Source: Udeniomyces pyricola (Eukaryota > Basidiomycota > Tremellomycetes > Cystofilobasidiales > Mrakiaceae). From it: a stretch of DNA of 64,000 nt. The position numbers and the translations under genes were made by a program. The notes below the pieces were generated by a model. It was not told the origin of the DNA and ran no database searches. It was given only the letters and a program-made list of their open reading frames with translations. Numbering within the stretch: position 1 is the first letter of the stretch; every line of letters starts with the position of its first letter. The stretch lies in assembly GCA_039545295.1 (NCBI GenBank), contig BCIK01000012.1, positions 558,001 through 622,000 of the forward strand, given 5' to 3'. This document shows, in pieces, positions 33,013 through 45,209 of this stretch.

Positions 33013-36000
33013 ATGCCATCTCCATCATTCATCGACCCGATTCCATCCCCACCACCGCCATCCCTCCTCTCCCCTTCAGACACCGTTCCACCCGCCCCGC
33101 CTAATTCCTATGTTCCTCCGAGCACGCTTCAGTCCCCTCCCAACCTCGCCATCTCTACGTCAGACTCCAGCACCCCCACTCAACACTCCGCCAACAAGTA
33201 CTTCTTTCCTCCAACACCTATTCGACCATCTCTAGCCAACATTGATATCGCCGGCGTCTCGTTCCGACGCGACTCAGCGTATGGAGCTGGCACGCCTGGA
33301 ACCGTAACGCCTAGCGCGAGGAGCTCATACTATAGCACCCGGAGCGACAATCAGGACACTTTTACCAAGCGGATAGATATCGAGAATATTCAAGCCCCTG
33401 TTGGAAGCATGAGCATCAGTCCGGCTCATCGGGAGTGAGTCAGTCGGAACAAGGGGTGGAGTGCACTGACGCCGTCATTGGTGAATCATCAGACGCTGAT
33501 CACTATCCATCTGTCTGGCTTTGATCTCAATCCAGTGTTGTTCTAGCATCGTAAGATTCACATCCAGGACAGGATTTCTTAATCATGTGGATACTCGGCG
33601 TTCTGTTGTACAAGTTCCCGACCTAACGAGACCCCCTTCCCCTCTATCGCCCTCCCAATCCCCAGCCGCAAGGGGCTCTTTATCATCGACCTCAACAATC
33701 CTTCTCGAGTCCCCCGGTTTCTCCCCCAGAACGGCCTTCGTTCCGTAGCTGACGTACAATGGGCGCCTCATTGGTCCCTCCCCCACTCCGTCGTCAGCAC
33801 GTCGGCAGAGAAGATGCTTATCTGGAACCTTAGCTTGCCGAGCGATCGAGGAGTCGAAAGGGAGGTAGATGCCCACACGAGAGCAATTACCGACGTTAAC
33901 TGGGGTGTCTACAATCTTAACGTGGGTCCGGGCGTGGCTTCGTATCGTAGAGCTTGGAGATCGATGTGTCAGAGAGATTAGCTGATTCTCGGAATGCTTG
34001 ACGGGGTTCGACTTGGCTCTCTCTTCAGCTGGTCGCTACGGGAGGTATCGACGGATGGATCAAGGTGAGGACACCCCCTTTTGCGATCCTCTAAACTCTT
34101 GAATCGTATGCACCGAAATACCAAGACTCATCTCCCTTTTTGGGGTGTCCTGCACAATCAGACGTGGGATCTTAGGACGCAGATGAGAAAGGACGCCTCC
34201 AGGTTCGCTTCTTGGGGCTGGGGCTGTGAGTACATGAAACCCGTAGTTGCTTTCTACCGACCTGATGTCGGGTCTGAGACTCGCGATTGCGATGGCTAAC
34301 GATAACAATTCCTCTGCTTTTCGGGACGCGTCTTTGTTTTTTTTTTGGTAGCGGGAGCGACGCAAGTCAAATGGAACCGTAAGAATGAACATATCATTGC
34401 TAGCTCGCACGACAACAAAGTCTTGATTTGGGACCAGCGAGTGAGTTTGCTTTCTCCAACTCTGTTCACGAAATGACTCAATTTTCCTGAGGTCATCAGC
34501 CAAATTCTGGATCCGCGTGTGGTATCTAGACACGTCGACTGAATAATGACGGGATGCTATTTATTCTTCACTTTTTGTATCGTGTTTGCTGCCTCGATAG
34601 ATGGGTTCTATTCCCGTCACGAGCATTCTGGGACATCGCTCCGTTGTGTATGGAATCGATTGGTCGAGAGAGAATGGACACGAACTCATCACTTGCTCTC
34701 TTGGTCAGTCAATGTCTCAGCCCGTTTGGTTGTCGTATTTCTCCGGCTTGTCTTTTTCTCCTGATCTTCGCGATTCAACACTGGTTTTGATGAAGTTCTG
34801 AGCTTACGACAGGTTCACCTTTCTTCTTCAAACACTTTTCCATTACGTGATGGCATTCTATCTGGTAGACAAAACTATCAAGCTTTGGAACATCTCTGAG
34901 CTTGATGAAAGCTCCTCCTCGTCTTCTTCCTCAACGTTCTCTCCATCCAATCTCCTCCTCCCCTCCAATACGTCCTCGTCCTCTTTCCTTCCACCTCTCT
35001 CAACGCCCGCCCGGACCCTCCACACCTCGTCGCCCGTATGGCGCGCCCGGTTTCTTCCGTTCGGTCGCGGAATTCTCTCCCTTCCGCAATCCAACGAACA
35101 CACACTCTCCATGTGGCACCTCGATGACAAGAAAGGGGGCGGCGAGAAAGTCGTCCAGACGTTCGAGGGTCACACGGGCAAAGTCAAGGAATTCGTGTGG
35201 CGAATCAGAGGAGGTGGACCGGATGTGGACGATAGGAGCTTCCAACTCGTCACGTGGGGAGCAGATCAGAGCTTGAGGTTTTGGCCGATCGAAAAGTCGA
35301 GTATGAAGGTATGTTTTTTTGCGGAGAGGTTATTTTCGTTTATGTGTATTGGCCTATCTACTGATCTGGTGTTCGTTCTGACCTCTTTGTCTGACGCCGG
35401 ACCACCTTCCATCCCCTCGTTCCCCCTCATGCTCGCGTTTTCCGCGTTCTTCATCTCTTCCCTTGCTCTACAGGATGTCAACCATGATCCATCTAAGCCC
35501 AGTAAAGTCATCATGACCCGTCGCGGAGCTATTCAACAAACTTTCATCGAGGAACCCAATTCGTCCGGTGGGGGCAGTGACCCTGCAGGTCTTTCTTCCC
35601 CTGTCGTCGCTCTGGCAACCATCACAAACCCGCTCTCACCTTCAGGTCGACCCAACTACTCTTTGACCCGTCAGCCGACGTTTTTCCCGAAAGGATCAGC
35701 GACAGGTATGCTCTCGTCCTCGACCCCAGAGAAAGATGCTGTGCAGCAGCCGCAGCAGCAGCAGCCAGTGGAAACGGTCGTGGAGATTGAAGTCCCAAAA
35801 AGCAGTCTCGTGATGGAAAAGTCAACCTCGGGTAATCCTGTAGCCATGACCAGAGGAAGTATGATGAGGGGACCGACCAAGGAGAATCGGGCCGTCCAAG
35901 CGCAGATCTGGAACAACAACATCAGCGTAAGTCGAACGTTCTGCTTTTGGCTTTTGTGGATGCGATTTCCTTCTCTCAAAGATAGTGTCTGCTCAAGACT

Positions 36001-39000
36001 ACTGATGATGATATGGGCTGTTGTATCGGCAGTACAACACTCGAAGCTCGAGTGGACGAAGGGATGGCACGAGGACACCGTCGCTAGGCAGAGGGGATGC
36101 CCGGCAACAGCTTCAATCTGAGTTAGTGCCTTCATGTCTTCAGCGACGATTCGACTTTCGTGATTTTGATGCACTGACGCCTAGATTGTCGCTCCAATGG
36201 AAATATCAATGTGCGACCTTGTGACATATGACCAGATCCAAAGACGTGCTACAAGAATACGAGCATCGAATCAAGGTTGAACGCGTGAGTATCCTTTCTC
36301 CTGCTCTCTTTCTATCAGTCTCTTGATGACTATCGAATGTCTCAACTTACCCGCGCTCACTATCCTATTGCGTATCCCATTCGTATGCATATGTTTTCCC
36401 CAATCTTTTCTAGTTTGACCTTCACTCGCGCAATCTCCTTATCTCTCTATCGGGTCCGTGGGGTCCTCCTGACCTCGCCCTGAATCCCTCTCAAACCCTC
36501 GTCCGCATTGGCCTCTCCTTTCCTGTCTCCTACCCTTACTCCGAATCGCCTACCATCTCCACTTTCGACACGCCCGATCTGCTCGATCCCTTCGCTAAAG
36601 ACCGCCTCCGTCGGGACGTCGAAGATCGCTGTGAACGCAGCGGGAACATCCTTGACGGGCTTATTCGATTTTTGCTCGGGTGGGAAGCTGACGAGGAGGA
36701 AGAAGAAGAGTTTGGCCGAGGGAGGACTATCGAGAGCCGAGGGAGAGGAAATGGAGTGGGCGCGTCGGTTAGTCAGGCGACGACGGCCGATTCGGACTCG
36801 GAGGAGAGTGGGGATGAGGATGAAGAAGGCTCGACACCGTTACCTCCTGTCAAGACCTGTTTGACCAAGGAGAACCTCAAGAGACCTGTTGGGGCGTCGT
36901 TTGGCCCGAATGGTGCGTTGCTTGCCGAGATGATACTGGGACACGGGCGACTGTACTCGCAAGTTATCAATTTTTGGAATAATCGATTGACCGATGACCT
37001 CGTCATCTTTCCTTTTCTTGTACTTTCTGCTGTCCGGCCTTGACTGTCTTCTTACTTCTCTGTGCCGTCATCCTCCCTCTCTCGTTTTCCTTCCATTTAC
37101 CACATCCACTCTCGATACCTTTGCCCTCAGGCGAACTCATATGCTTCTTTAGCGTTTCCCAAACCTTCCCTCAACGATCAGCCCATCATACCAGTCATTC
37201 ACCCGCTACTTCCACTCATAGTAGTGCTCGAAATGCGTCCATCCCCGCTACCGCCCGCCCTAGCGCCACAGGAGGTGGGTCTGCAATCGATCTGGCAATG
37301 CGTATGCTCACAAACCAGATCAAATCGGACGTCGGCAAGAAAGCCGCACCGAGAATCCGAGAACCGCACGTCCCTCTATCAGAACAGAGTCGATCGAGAA
37401 CGAGGGTAAGTCACTGCTGTTCCTATTAATCTCATCCTCGAATAGAATGTGTCGTGAAATGATCGGAACAGCAAGAGGGAAAATCCTAATGCTTCGATTG
37501 GGTTCCCCTCCTTTCCTTTCCCACCCTTTTCTTGCCCCTCTCTATCAGCAACTTAGCTTTCCGACCCGATCTTCGTCTCTCGCAACTCGACATTCATCCG
37601 TCCTCGTCATGTACGATATCACCTCCCACTTTGTCGCCTCCAAGAGCCTCGCCGAGGCTTACGTTCTGTTCGGACGTGATATCGTCAAGGCATGTCGAAA
37701 GAACGGCCGCATCGCCCACAACGTCGGGCGAACGGATCATGAGGCAGCTTGGGCAACCATGGCAGGATTGTTGGATATATTTGTGCCACTCTCGCGCAAT
37801 GGGGCGGAGGATCGGTCGGGAAAGAGGAAGGGACACCGGAAGGACGGAGTCCGAGCCGCAATTTCGTCGTATACGAGACCGGATTGGAGTGGATTTCCTT
37901 CGGGTCAAGAGCAGGTAGAAGATATGTGCGTCCCTTTCCTTTCATCCTTCCCTGTAGCTATCACATCACCACGTCATGGCACGTAGTGCTTCTTACAAAC
38001 TGAAGTACTGACGCAATGATCTGTGGCATGTATCTACACAACGCTCGCGCCTGTTGTCATCAATCTTTTGTTTCTTAGCCTCACACACTTTCTGGAAATG
38101 GGCGACATGCAACTCGTCGCGACCATGGCGTGTATCTTGAAGAACGCCCCACCTCCACCTCTTCGTAAGTCTTTCGATGATTTTGGCTCATCCCCTCAGC
38201 TCTCGATGTTCGCAACCCAGCTCCGAGTTGACATGAACTGGAATCCTGCTTATTTGGCAGCGACTCATCGAGCCTCTTCCAAACCCGACTACTTCAACCT
38301 TCAACCGCCGACCCACCCGACGTTCCCCTCTCTTCCTCGATTCTCTTCTGTCCGCGAGCGCGACCGAGAGCGTGATTTGTCCCCCATGAACCCTTCGAGC
38401 CCGGGCTCATCGAGCCCCAACCCATCGCGACCTCCTGTCAATGCCTCCAGTTGGTCCCTCCTCAATAGCAGTTTCAACATCCTTGGAGGTTCCTACGGAT
38501 CGAGCGGTGGGAATGGTTCCAACCCTTCCGGATTTCACTTCTCCACAGGCCGTGGAAGCGAGAGACGAACGAGCGAGAGGGGTGCGGGGGAGAGACGAGG
38601 AAGTGAGAGGGGTGGAAGTGACCGACGAGACAGTTCGGCGGAGCTTACCGGAGCGGGTCCTTCGTCGTCGACCACAGGGGGAGGTTTCCATTTCGATCTC
38701 GCATCCCCTGTGTTGGGTCATCACGGTCATTCCGACCCAATTCCTGTCAAATCGCAGTCAATGTCCGACAAGGACCGAACTAAGATCCAATCTGTCTCTC
38801 GAGACTCGCCCGCGAACCAAGGGATTTCTCGCCCTGGCGGTGGGAGTGGTAATGGTACCGGTCCGGTGACGACGACCATGGACGGAGGAGGCTCTTTCCG
38901 GTCCAAAGTCTCATTCAATTCGGCCACTTCGGGTGGGGGCATGTTGAGTTCCGTCGGTGGGGGTGGAAGTACCAGTGGCGTGGGGACCTCGTATCTTCAA

Positions 39001-40590
39001 AGGAAGATGAGCGGGAAAGATCAGACGACGAATAGTGGGGCAGGAAGCCTCGCGGCTATCGGCGAAGCATCCGGCACTTCGATGGGGAAGAAACGGATGG
39101 GAATCAAGGCAACATATATCCAGCCTCGGCTAACGGAAACGTACGTTGGTAAACCGCATGTAGCGGTATGGTTATGTTGGACTCATGGCTGCGAATGAAC
39201 CGTGGGATCCTCGGCTGATATCTCGTGATCTTCCCTCTTGGATTGCTTGACTCCTTTTTGTTTCCCCCATCGTTCCTTTCTCTTAGCGAGCACACCGCGC
39301 AGGCATCTCTTCTTTCTCCCAAGATGCTCGCCATCATCGCTCCTTGCGAAATCGCATACGCCGATTTACTTTACCGCTGGGATCTTCTCCAACGCCGAGC
39401 GAAACTCCTCAAGCTCGTCCATCCTAAGCCACCTAGCGGTGATGGACCTCAAACGATCCCGCCTCTCACGCCACCGTCGGAGAAGGAGGATGCTCTGTTG
39501 ATGAAGTCTCCACAGTCTGGTGAGTCGTACCTTTGCTTTTCCTTTCTCTCCTCTTTCGTGACATGCGAAAAAAAAACTAGAGCTGACCAACCCTTATCTT
39601 GGTTTCTATCTTCAACCTGCGCTACGAACTAAATTTCTATCAGGTCACTCTCAAGCCATCACTCTCCCTAGGACGTTTGACTTCGATTCTCCTCATCTGC
39701 TGGCAGGCAACAGTGGCAAGAAGACACCTCTCCCTTCGATTCGATCCGTCCGTACGGCCACACCAGGTGACTTGAGCTCGAACGAAGCCGTCGTCGTCGT
39801 TGGAGCCAGAGGTGTCTGTGTAGTTTGTCAACTGACACTCGATAGTACGTGTTCGGGATATTCTCTTTGCTTCTTTCTCTATTGTTTCATCTATCTCTAT
39901 GGATTTTTTCTTTCTTCTTTTTCTTTCCTTGACCTCGCATGTCAGGGTTTTTGGAGCTGGTCAGCTTGAATAGCCGTTGACTGACACTCGTTTGTACTCC
40001 CCATATTCTTCCCTACCACCTACCCTTGGGCTCCTGCCTTCTCATCTACAGCCATCGCGACTCCCTGTAACAACTGTCTGCACGTCTCTCACGACGAATG
40101 TTTCCGATCCTACTTCCTTCCCAAAACCGATTCCTCCTCTTCCCCTCTCTCGCTCGAGTCCCACCGAAGCGACGAGATCGACGATCGATCGCGAGCCTTT
40201 ACCGGTTCAACTGGGCTTGGGTCGAAACAGCAGCATCATCCCGTCAGTGCCTTTTTGGGAGGTGGTGGGGTTGGACCGTCTCGGCGAGGGAGTCGAACAC
40301 CGTTGTTGAGTCGAACGTGTCCGACAGGATGTGGATGTGATTGTACGGGCACGAGGGTCCAATCGACGTCGTCCTCCGCGGGTGCGATAGGTGGGATGGG
40401 ATCGATGGCATTAGGGGAGACGTTGTGGGAACATGGAAGGAGATCAGGTGGTGGTGGTGGTGGAGGGAGAGTGGGAAGAATGGACCGAGCCGGTCCTGGA
40501 CCAGGGTGGGAGAAGGAGTTGAAGCGGGTTCTGGCCATTGGACCAGGTGGGTTGAATAGGACGAGATCTGGGTTTGCTTCGCCGAGATGA
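33013..40590 (+). CDS. SEA3: WDR59/SEA3-type subunit of the SEA (GATOR2/SEACAT) complex
   Basis: This protein belongs to the vacuole-associated SEA complex that relays amino-acid status to TORC1; WDR59 is the animal homologue. After a disordered Pro/Ser N-terminus, spliced exons give DVVLASRKGLFIIDLNNP and a WD40 propeller: ADVQWAPHW, MLIWNL, TDVNWGVYN, GGIDGWIKTWDLR, NEHIIASSHDNKVLIWDQR, ILGHRSVVYGIDWS, DKTIKLWNIS, EGHTGKVKEFVW and WGADQSLRFWPIE. An RWD domain follows near 36240-36560 (VERFDLHSRNLLISLSGPWG, FPVSYPYSESP). Then comes a long Gly/Ser region with repeated ERRxSERG units (about 38545-38640), helical segments, and a C-terminal zinc domain starting GVCVVCQLTLD at about 39812 and continuing CNNCLHVSHDECF. 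WD40-RWD-RING order is the WDR59 layout. The start ATG at 33013 heads the first exon. It shares the window with NPR2, from the opposing SEACIT subcomplex. Confidence 0.88.
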
Positions 40591-41244
40591 GAGGAAAGGG
40601 GGGTTGCGGTGGGAGAGCATCTTTTTGTTTAGATGAAGCGGGTTACTGTTGTTTCCCATTCGGGTTAGTTTGTTTGGATGTAAGGAAGTCGCTTTGTACG
40701 CATTTGTGTTGATCTGCATATATATATATACATCATGTACTCTGGTCCTAGATAGCGCATAAGTTCCATCAGTTGTGTTGCCTCTGTGCGCTACATATGG
40801 CCAATCGATTCTATAATACTAAGGCCAAAAAGCCTACTCTGTTAAATCGGGCCTCATCTCAAAACGGATTTACATCATGACGTTTTGTAGTCGCGCAAAA
40901 GTACTTGCCACGCGTCTGAGATACACCGATTATGCATTGCTACACATATGGTGCTCGAGCGCTGATTTGCAGAGTGATCACATGCAAGTGATATATATAT
41001 ATATACCTGTTAGAAACTAGTGACTAACTAGTAGCCTGGAGATATGAACTGTGTACTGTCAACTGGCCCAGATCAATCTGGAACAATCGATAATCGATCC
41101 GGATCATCAACACGCCTCCATCCAACGTTAACGTTCGCCGACCTATTCCTATCTTTCGTTCCCCTCTCCACATCCCTCTGCTCAACTTCGCTCTCATCAT
41201 CGCTCTTTATCCACACCAGCCCCACTCAAACACCATCATTCACC
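40591..41244. other. Intergenic region between SEA3-like and RAX1-like genes
   Basis: Both neighbours are on the plus strand, so this 654-bp stretch should hold the 3' UTR of the first and promoter of the second. Short (AT)n tracts are at about 40719-40731 and 40991-41004; the latter is about 245 bases before the next start and may act as a TATA region. ACTAGTGACTAACTAGT near 41018-41034 is an inverted repeat. No gene is seen. Confidence 0.45.
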
Positions 41245-43364
41245 ATGAAATCGGCCGAGAATGGCGTCCGCCAACGTCTCCCGACGCTCGACGAGGTTCT
41301 CACCCGCAAGTCGCGTCCGCCCGTCGACTTGTTCTGCTTCTACGTACGCTCCCCCCTTTCCACCAAACGCATGTCGTAGCCCTGGGCCTTTTGCCATTGC
41401 TGTCAGTCTCTGAACAACCCAAGCTTGTCCGTCTCTGTCTCGTCTACCTTTCATCCAATAGATCTTCCTCCAACGCGAGGGAAACGAGGATATCCTCGAC
41501 TTTTGGCTCGATGTGCATCAGCATGAGAACCTCTGCCGGGCTTACTTCAAGGTACGTGCTCTTTGTGGGTTGATGCATCTCCTATATCAGAGAAGGATCT
41601 TACATTACACTGGGAAACGAGCACGACCTAACCTTTTATGGCACGTGTCTGCATCACGATGGCTCCCCCCTCCCCCCTCTCCCCCTGTTTCTTTGTGACC
41701 CCTATTTACTTTGCTTCTTCTAACGCTCTTTTCGCTACACACCATTTTCGCTCCCCCTCCCCTCACTCTCACTCTCACTACCTTTGAACCAAATCAGGAC
41801 GTCCGCAAATCGGGTAAAAACCTTCGAGAGGAATGGCCCCAATACTGGAATAAAGCGCTTGCTACGGGCTCGTCATATGATGCCGCCGCTGGTATCTCGG
41901 CCAAGGACCGTCAATCGTACCACGAGAGTGCGGGACACTCTCCGCCCCAACCGACCTCATCTGAAGGTGGAAGAGGAATGGGAGGGGGAGTAGCAGGGAT
42001 ACAGATCTCTGGAGGGGAGTACAGCGAGACTTTGGATGAACGCGAGGAGGGTCGAGCGCGTGAGAGTAGTGGCGGGCCAGGCGCTGGGGGCATCGGACGA
42101 CAGAGGAAGGATACCGAATCAGGCGGGCTTGAAGCTCCCATGAGGAACGTCAGTGGAAGTCTCAGCTCACCCACCGAACGATCGTTCTCACCAACTCAGC
42201 AACCGCCATCGGCTTATCATCCAGCTCGGACCTCTACGCCTGACGATGACGGCCTGGGGACTGGGTCTGGCGGTGGACATCAACATCAGCCAAATCACAG
42301 CCGACTTTCCTCGGGAGCGTCTGGAGGTTGGACGTCGGGTCACGGATGGGGACTTGGCGGGGGTATGAGTGGAGGGAGCACCAACCAGAAGCGGAAGAGT
42401 AAAGCCCCGACGGTCATCCCTCGCTCAAGCGCCATCACCAAGGGAGAGCTCTTGCTCAGTGCAGAGAGGATCTATGAGAGGTATCTCTTGCAAGGGGGCG
42501 AAAAGGAGATTTACTTACCGTTCGTTGCCCCTTTTATTTATTTTTGCTATGGTGCTTGCTATCGAAGAAAGGGTTGAGGCTCACTTGTTTTCCTTCCAAA
42601 CTTCAAACGGCGTATCCCTGCTTCCCCTTGCACCATCTCTCCATTCGGATGAATCTCCTTTAGCCCAGCCCTCCGGATCCACTCTTTCCCCCTTCCTTCT
42701 CAACTCTCCCATCCTGACTCCCACTCTCTGCACGCCGACGAGCTATCCCTTGCTTCTGTCCCCGATATGTTCCTCAATCAGAAAGCCTATGCTCACTCGA
42801 CCCTGGTCTCGGACGCCTTCCCTCGCTTCCTTCGCGCAAAGGCGTTTGGCAACCTGACTCCGGCGACGACGTTCCTCCGGGTACTCATCGGACTCGTCGT
42901 GCTTTGGGCAGGACTCGTGGCGGCGTTCTGCTTTGTGTTTCTAGATATCAAACCGAGAAGGTTGAGACTTTCTGTACGTCATTGCTCCTACATGTGGTCT
43001 TTTTTTTCTTCTTCTTCTTCTTTGTTCTTGATCAGTCTTGCTGGTCTATACCTTGACTTCTTCGCTCGATCCAAATCGACTGATGCGTGCTTTCTGAATC
43101 ATTGTGTCCGACTTTGATTCCCAGCTCCTTGTCCCTTTCTACCTCTCCTCTCATCTTCTTCTTTCCTCCCTCTACTCTCTTGATCCTCTCCTCGTCCTCC
43201 TTTTCAACCGCTCTGAAACGACCCCGCTCAATTACCTTCCGCTTCAAGAGGTTTACGTCCGAGGCCTCTTACGGAAACGCGCGGTGTGGCTGCAAGCGGT
43301 CATCTTGCTGGCAACGCTGGCGTGGATCATGATTTGGTACTGGATTCCCGGGCATAGATTGTAA
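41245..43364 (+). CDS. RAX1: RAX1-like RGS-domain membrane protein
   Basis: RAX1 proteins join an RGS-like domain to C-terminal membrane spans; in budding yeast Rax1 works with Rax2 in bud-site selection. The start is ATG at 41245 (MKSAENGVRQRLPTLDEVLT). Exons then give DLFCFY, IFLQREGNEDILDFWLDVHQ with HENLCRAYFK (RGS helices), DVRKSGKNLREEWPQYWNKA, a Gly/Ser-rich insertion of about 180 residues (about 41890-42420), then GELLLSAERIYERYLLQGG and, after an intron, DMFLNQKAYAHSTLVSDAFP as the closing RGS helices. Membrane segments follow: FLRVLIGLVVLWAGLVAAFC, a second at about 43126-43200 (LLVPFYLSSHLLLSSLY) and a third, AVILLATLAWIMIWYWI, ending PGHRL. The final PGHR motif is typical of the family. 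The RGS fold is thus interrupted between its halves. GAP activity on a G-alpha subunit is not certain. Confidence 0.85.
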
Positions 43365-43649
43365 AAAAATATATAAAAAAAAAAAAAAAAAAAAAAATCT
43401 TTGTCCAGAGGAGGATGTGGTGGGAGTGTCGTTTTGCTTGTTATAGGGTTATCGCTGTTGTCGTTTGTGTTTGTTTCTCTTTCCCCTTCTTTTTTTCTTC
43501 TTCTTCTTCTTCTTACCCATACCCTACTGCTTAATTTGTCTCGACATTTTTGACCTACGTACTTTGCGATTAATTGCTGTGACGGAATGAGATGAGATGA
43601 GATGTGATGTGAGGTAGAGATGAGAGGCGCCGGATGAGATGAATGGAAC

Positions 43650-43707
43650 TAGTATATAGTACATGGTATATAGTATATAGTATATAGTATATAGTATATA
43701 GTATATG
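43650..43707. repeat. 9-bp tandem repeat, unit TAGTATATA
   Basis: Five to six direct copies of TATAGTATA, with an initial variant containing ACATGG, form an A/T-rich array in the spacer between the RAX1-like gene and the carrier gene. The unit resembles the TATATGATAG array near 29450 in composition but differs in length and sequence. Confidence 0.85.
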
Positions 43708-43865
43708 AGAAGTACGGGGGAGATATGGGCGGTGGAATGGTGAGTCATCTAATCTATTTGAAAGGATTTGATTTTGAAAGCCTGATTTCTGGTGGGATGA
43801 TGATGGGTGGATATGGTGGAGTGATGCGATGGCCGTCGCTGCTGCTCTCTCTTCCACCGACCAAG

Positions 43866-43898
43866 TAGTCGAGTAGTCGAGTAGTCGAGTAGTCCAAT
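43866..43898. repeat. 8-bp tandem repeat, unit GAGTAGTC
   Basis: Four copies of GTAGTCGA in direct tandem, followed by a diverged CAATAGTCC. It is a short array in non-coding sequence about 210 bases before the next start codon. Confidence 0.8.
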
Positions 43899-44106
43899 AG
43901 TCCGGCATTCGAGCATCCATCCTCTCTAGTTTCTTTCCCTTTGCCTCACATCACCATCAACGCCGTACCTTCCCCTCTTCCTTTGGTCTTCCTCCTACAA
44001 CAGACACCACCACACCCTTCCATCCCCTCCCCTCCTTCATACCCATCTGCTCAACCAACCCGCAGACCACCCACCCATATCTTCTTCTCACGCTCACCCA
44101 AACACC

Positions 44107-44133
44107 ATGTCAACGGTTCATCCATCATCCCTT

Positions 44134-44184
<51 letters not shown>

Positions 44185-45143
44185 TCGTCGTCGTTGGCGG
44201 CAGGTCAACCAGCTTCTCCAGCTGCGCCTTCAGCAGATATCCCCATCGCGAAGGCTACCCCTTCTCTTCCTCCCCTCAGTACAGCCGAGGGTTTCGCCGT
44301 AGGAGGCGTGGCAGCTTGCGTCGCAGTCACATTCTGTACGTTTTCCTTTCCTTTTCTTTTTTTCTTTTCTTTTTTCTTTCTGGCGTATGCTCCTCTCTCG
44401 TTGATCTCATTGGAATGGGGTGTGGATCCCTTGATCCGCGTTGGGTCGTAAGCAAGGGGTCAAGCAGACAACGAAATGGGAGAAGGGAGATCAGAGTCTT
44501 TGTGCTTTCTTTCGGTCCTCTCCGCCCGACCTTTCCGGCGTCGACACGTCCAAACCCCCCTTTTGCTCTCTCTCTCTCTTTCTTGTTCCCCCATATCATC
44601 AACTCACCCCCACAGTGGAAATCTCGCATCTGACCATGTTCTCATGCTTTTCTCAAAAATAAAATAAAACGTTCTTTCTAAGCCAACATTCCAGAAGTCG
44701 CCAAGACGCGTCTGCAATTGCAAGGAGAACTCGCAAAGGCCAATGGTCCCAAAGGTGCCTTTTCCCCCACCCCCCTTCCTCTTTCCTCTTTCTTCTTTCT
44801 CCATGGACATCTTCGTTTGCTCGATTAGGATCAAAGATGATTGACGTTCTCGTTCCTTTCGTCTGGTTTGTCATCGCACGTGGCTTGTTATGATACCCAC
44901 AACAACAACAAAAAAAGTGTACAAGAACATTGTGGATGTCCTCGGAAAGACGTGGAAGAACGAAGGGATCAAGGGCATGCAAAGGGGTTTGGGAACAGCT
45001 GTTCGTCATCTGGTTTCTTCTTTGCTATTGAGAGAGAACGGTTCTGCTCTTTTCCATATTATCCTCCCTCGCTTCTTTATGGAGATGAAAAGATAGGTGA
45101 TCACTGACGAGGTGTATCTCTGTTTTTCTGGGGTTTTTTTTTG

Positions 45144-45209
<66 letters not shown>

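Larger units (their letters stand above)
43365..44106. other. Intergenic region with short tandem repeats
   Basis: This spacer separates two plus-strand genes. An A-rich run with about 20 adenines lies directly after the RAX1-like stop (43378-43397). It then contains TTC repeats near 43495-43513, a GAGAT repeat near 43590, and the two tandem repeats listed separately. CT- and CCA-rich sequence leads into the next ATG at 44107. No gene is visible. Confidence 0.5.

Noticed and set aside
43650..43898. CRISPR-like array from direct repeats
   Set aside because: The repeats are 8-9 bp head-to-tail units without spacers, i.e. ordinary tandem repeats in a eukaryotic genome.
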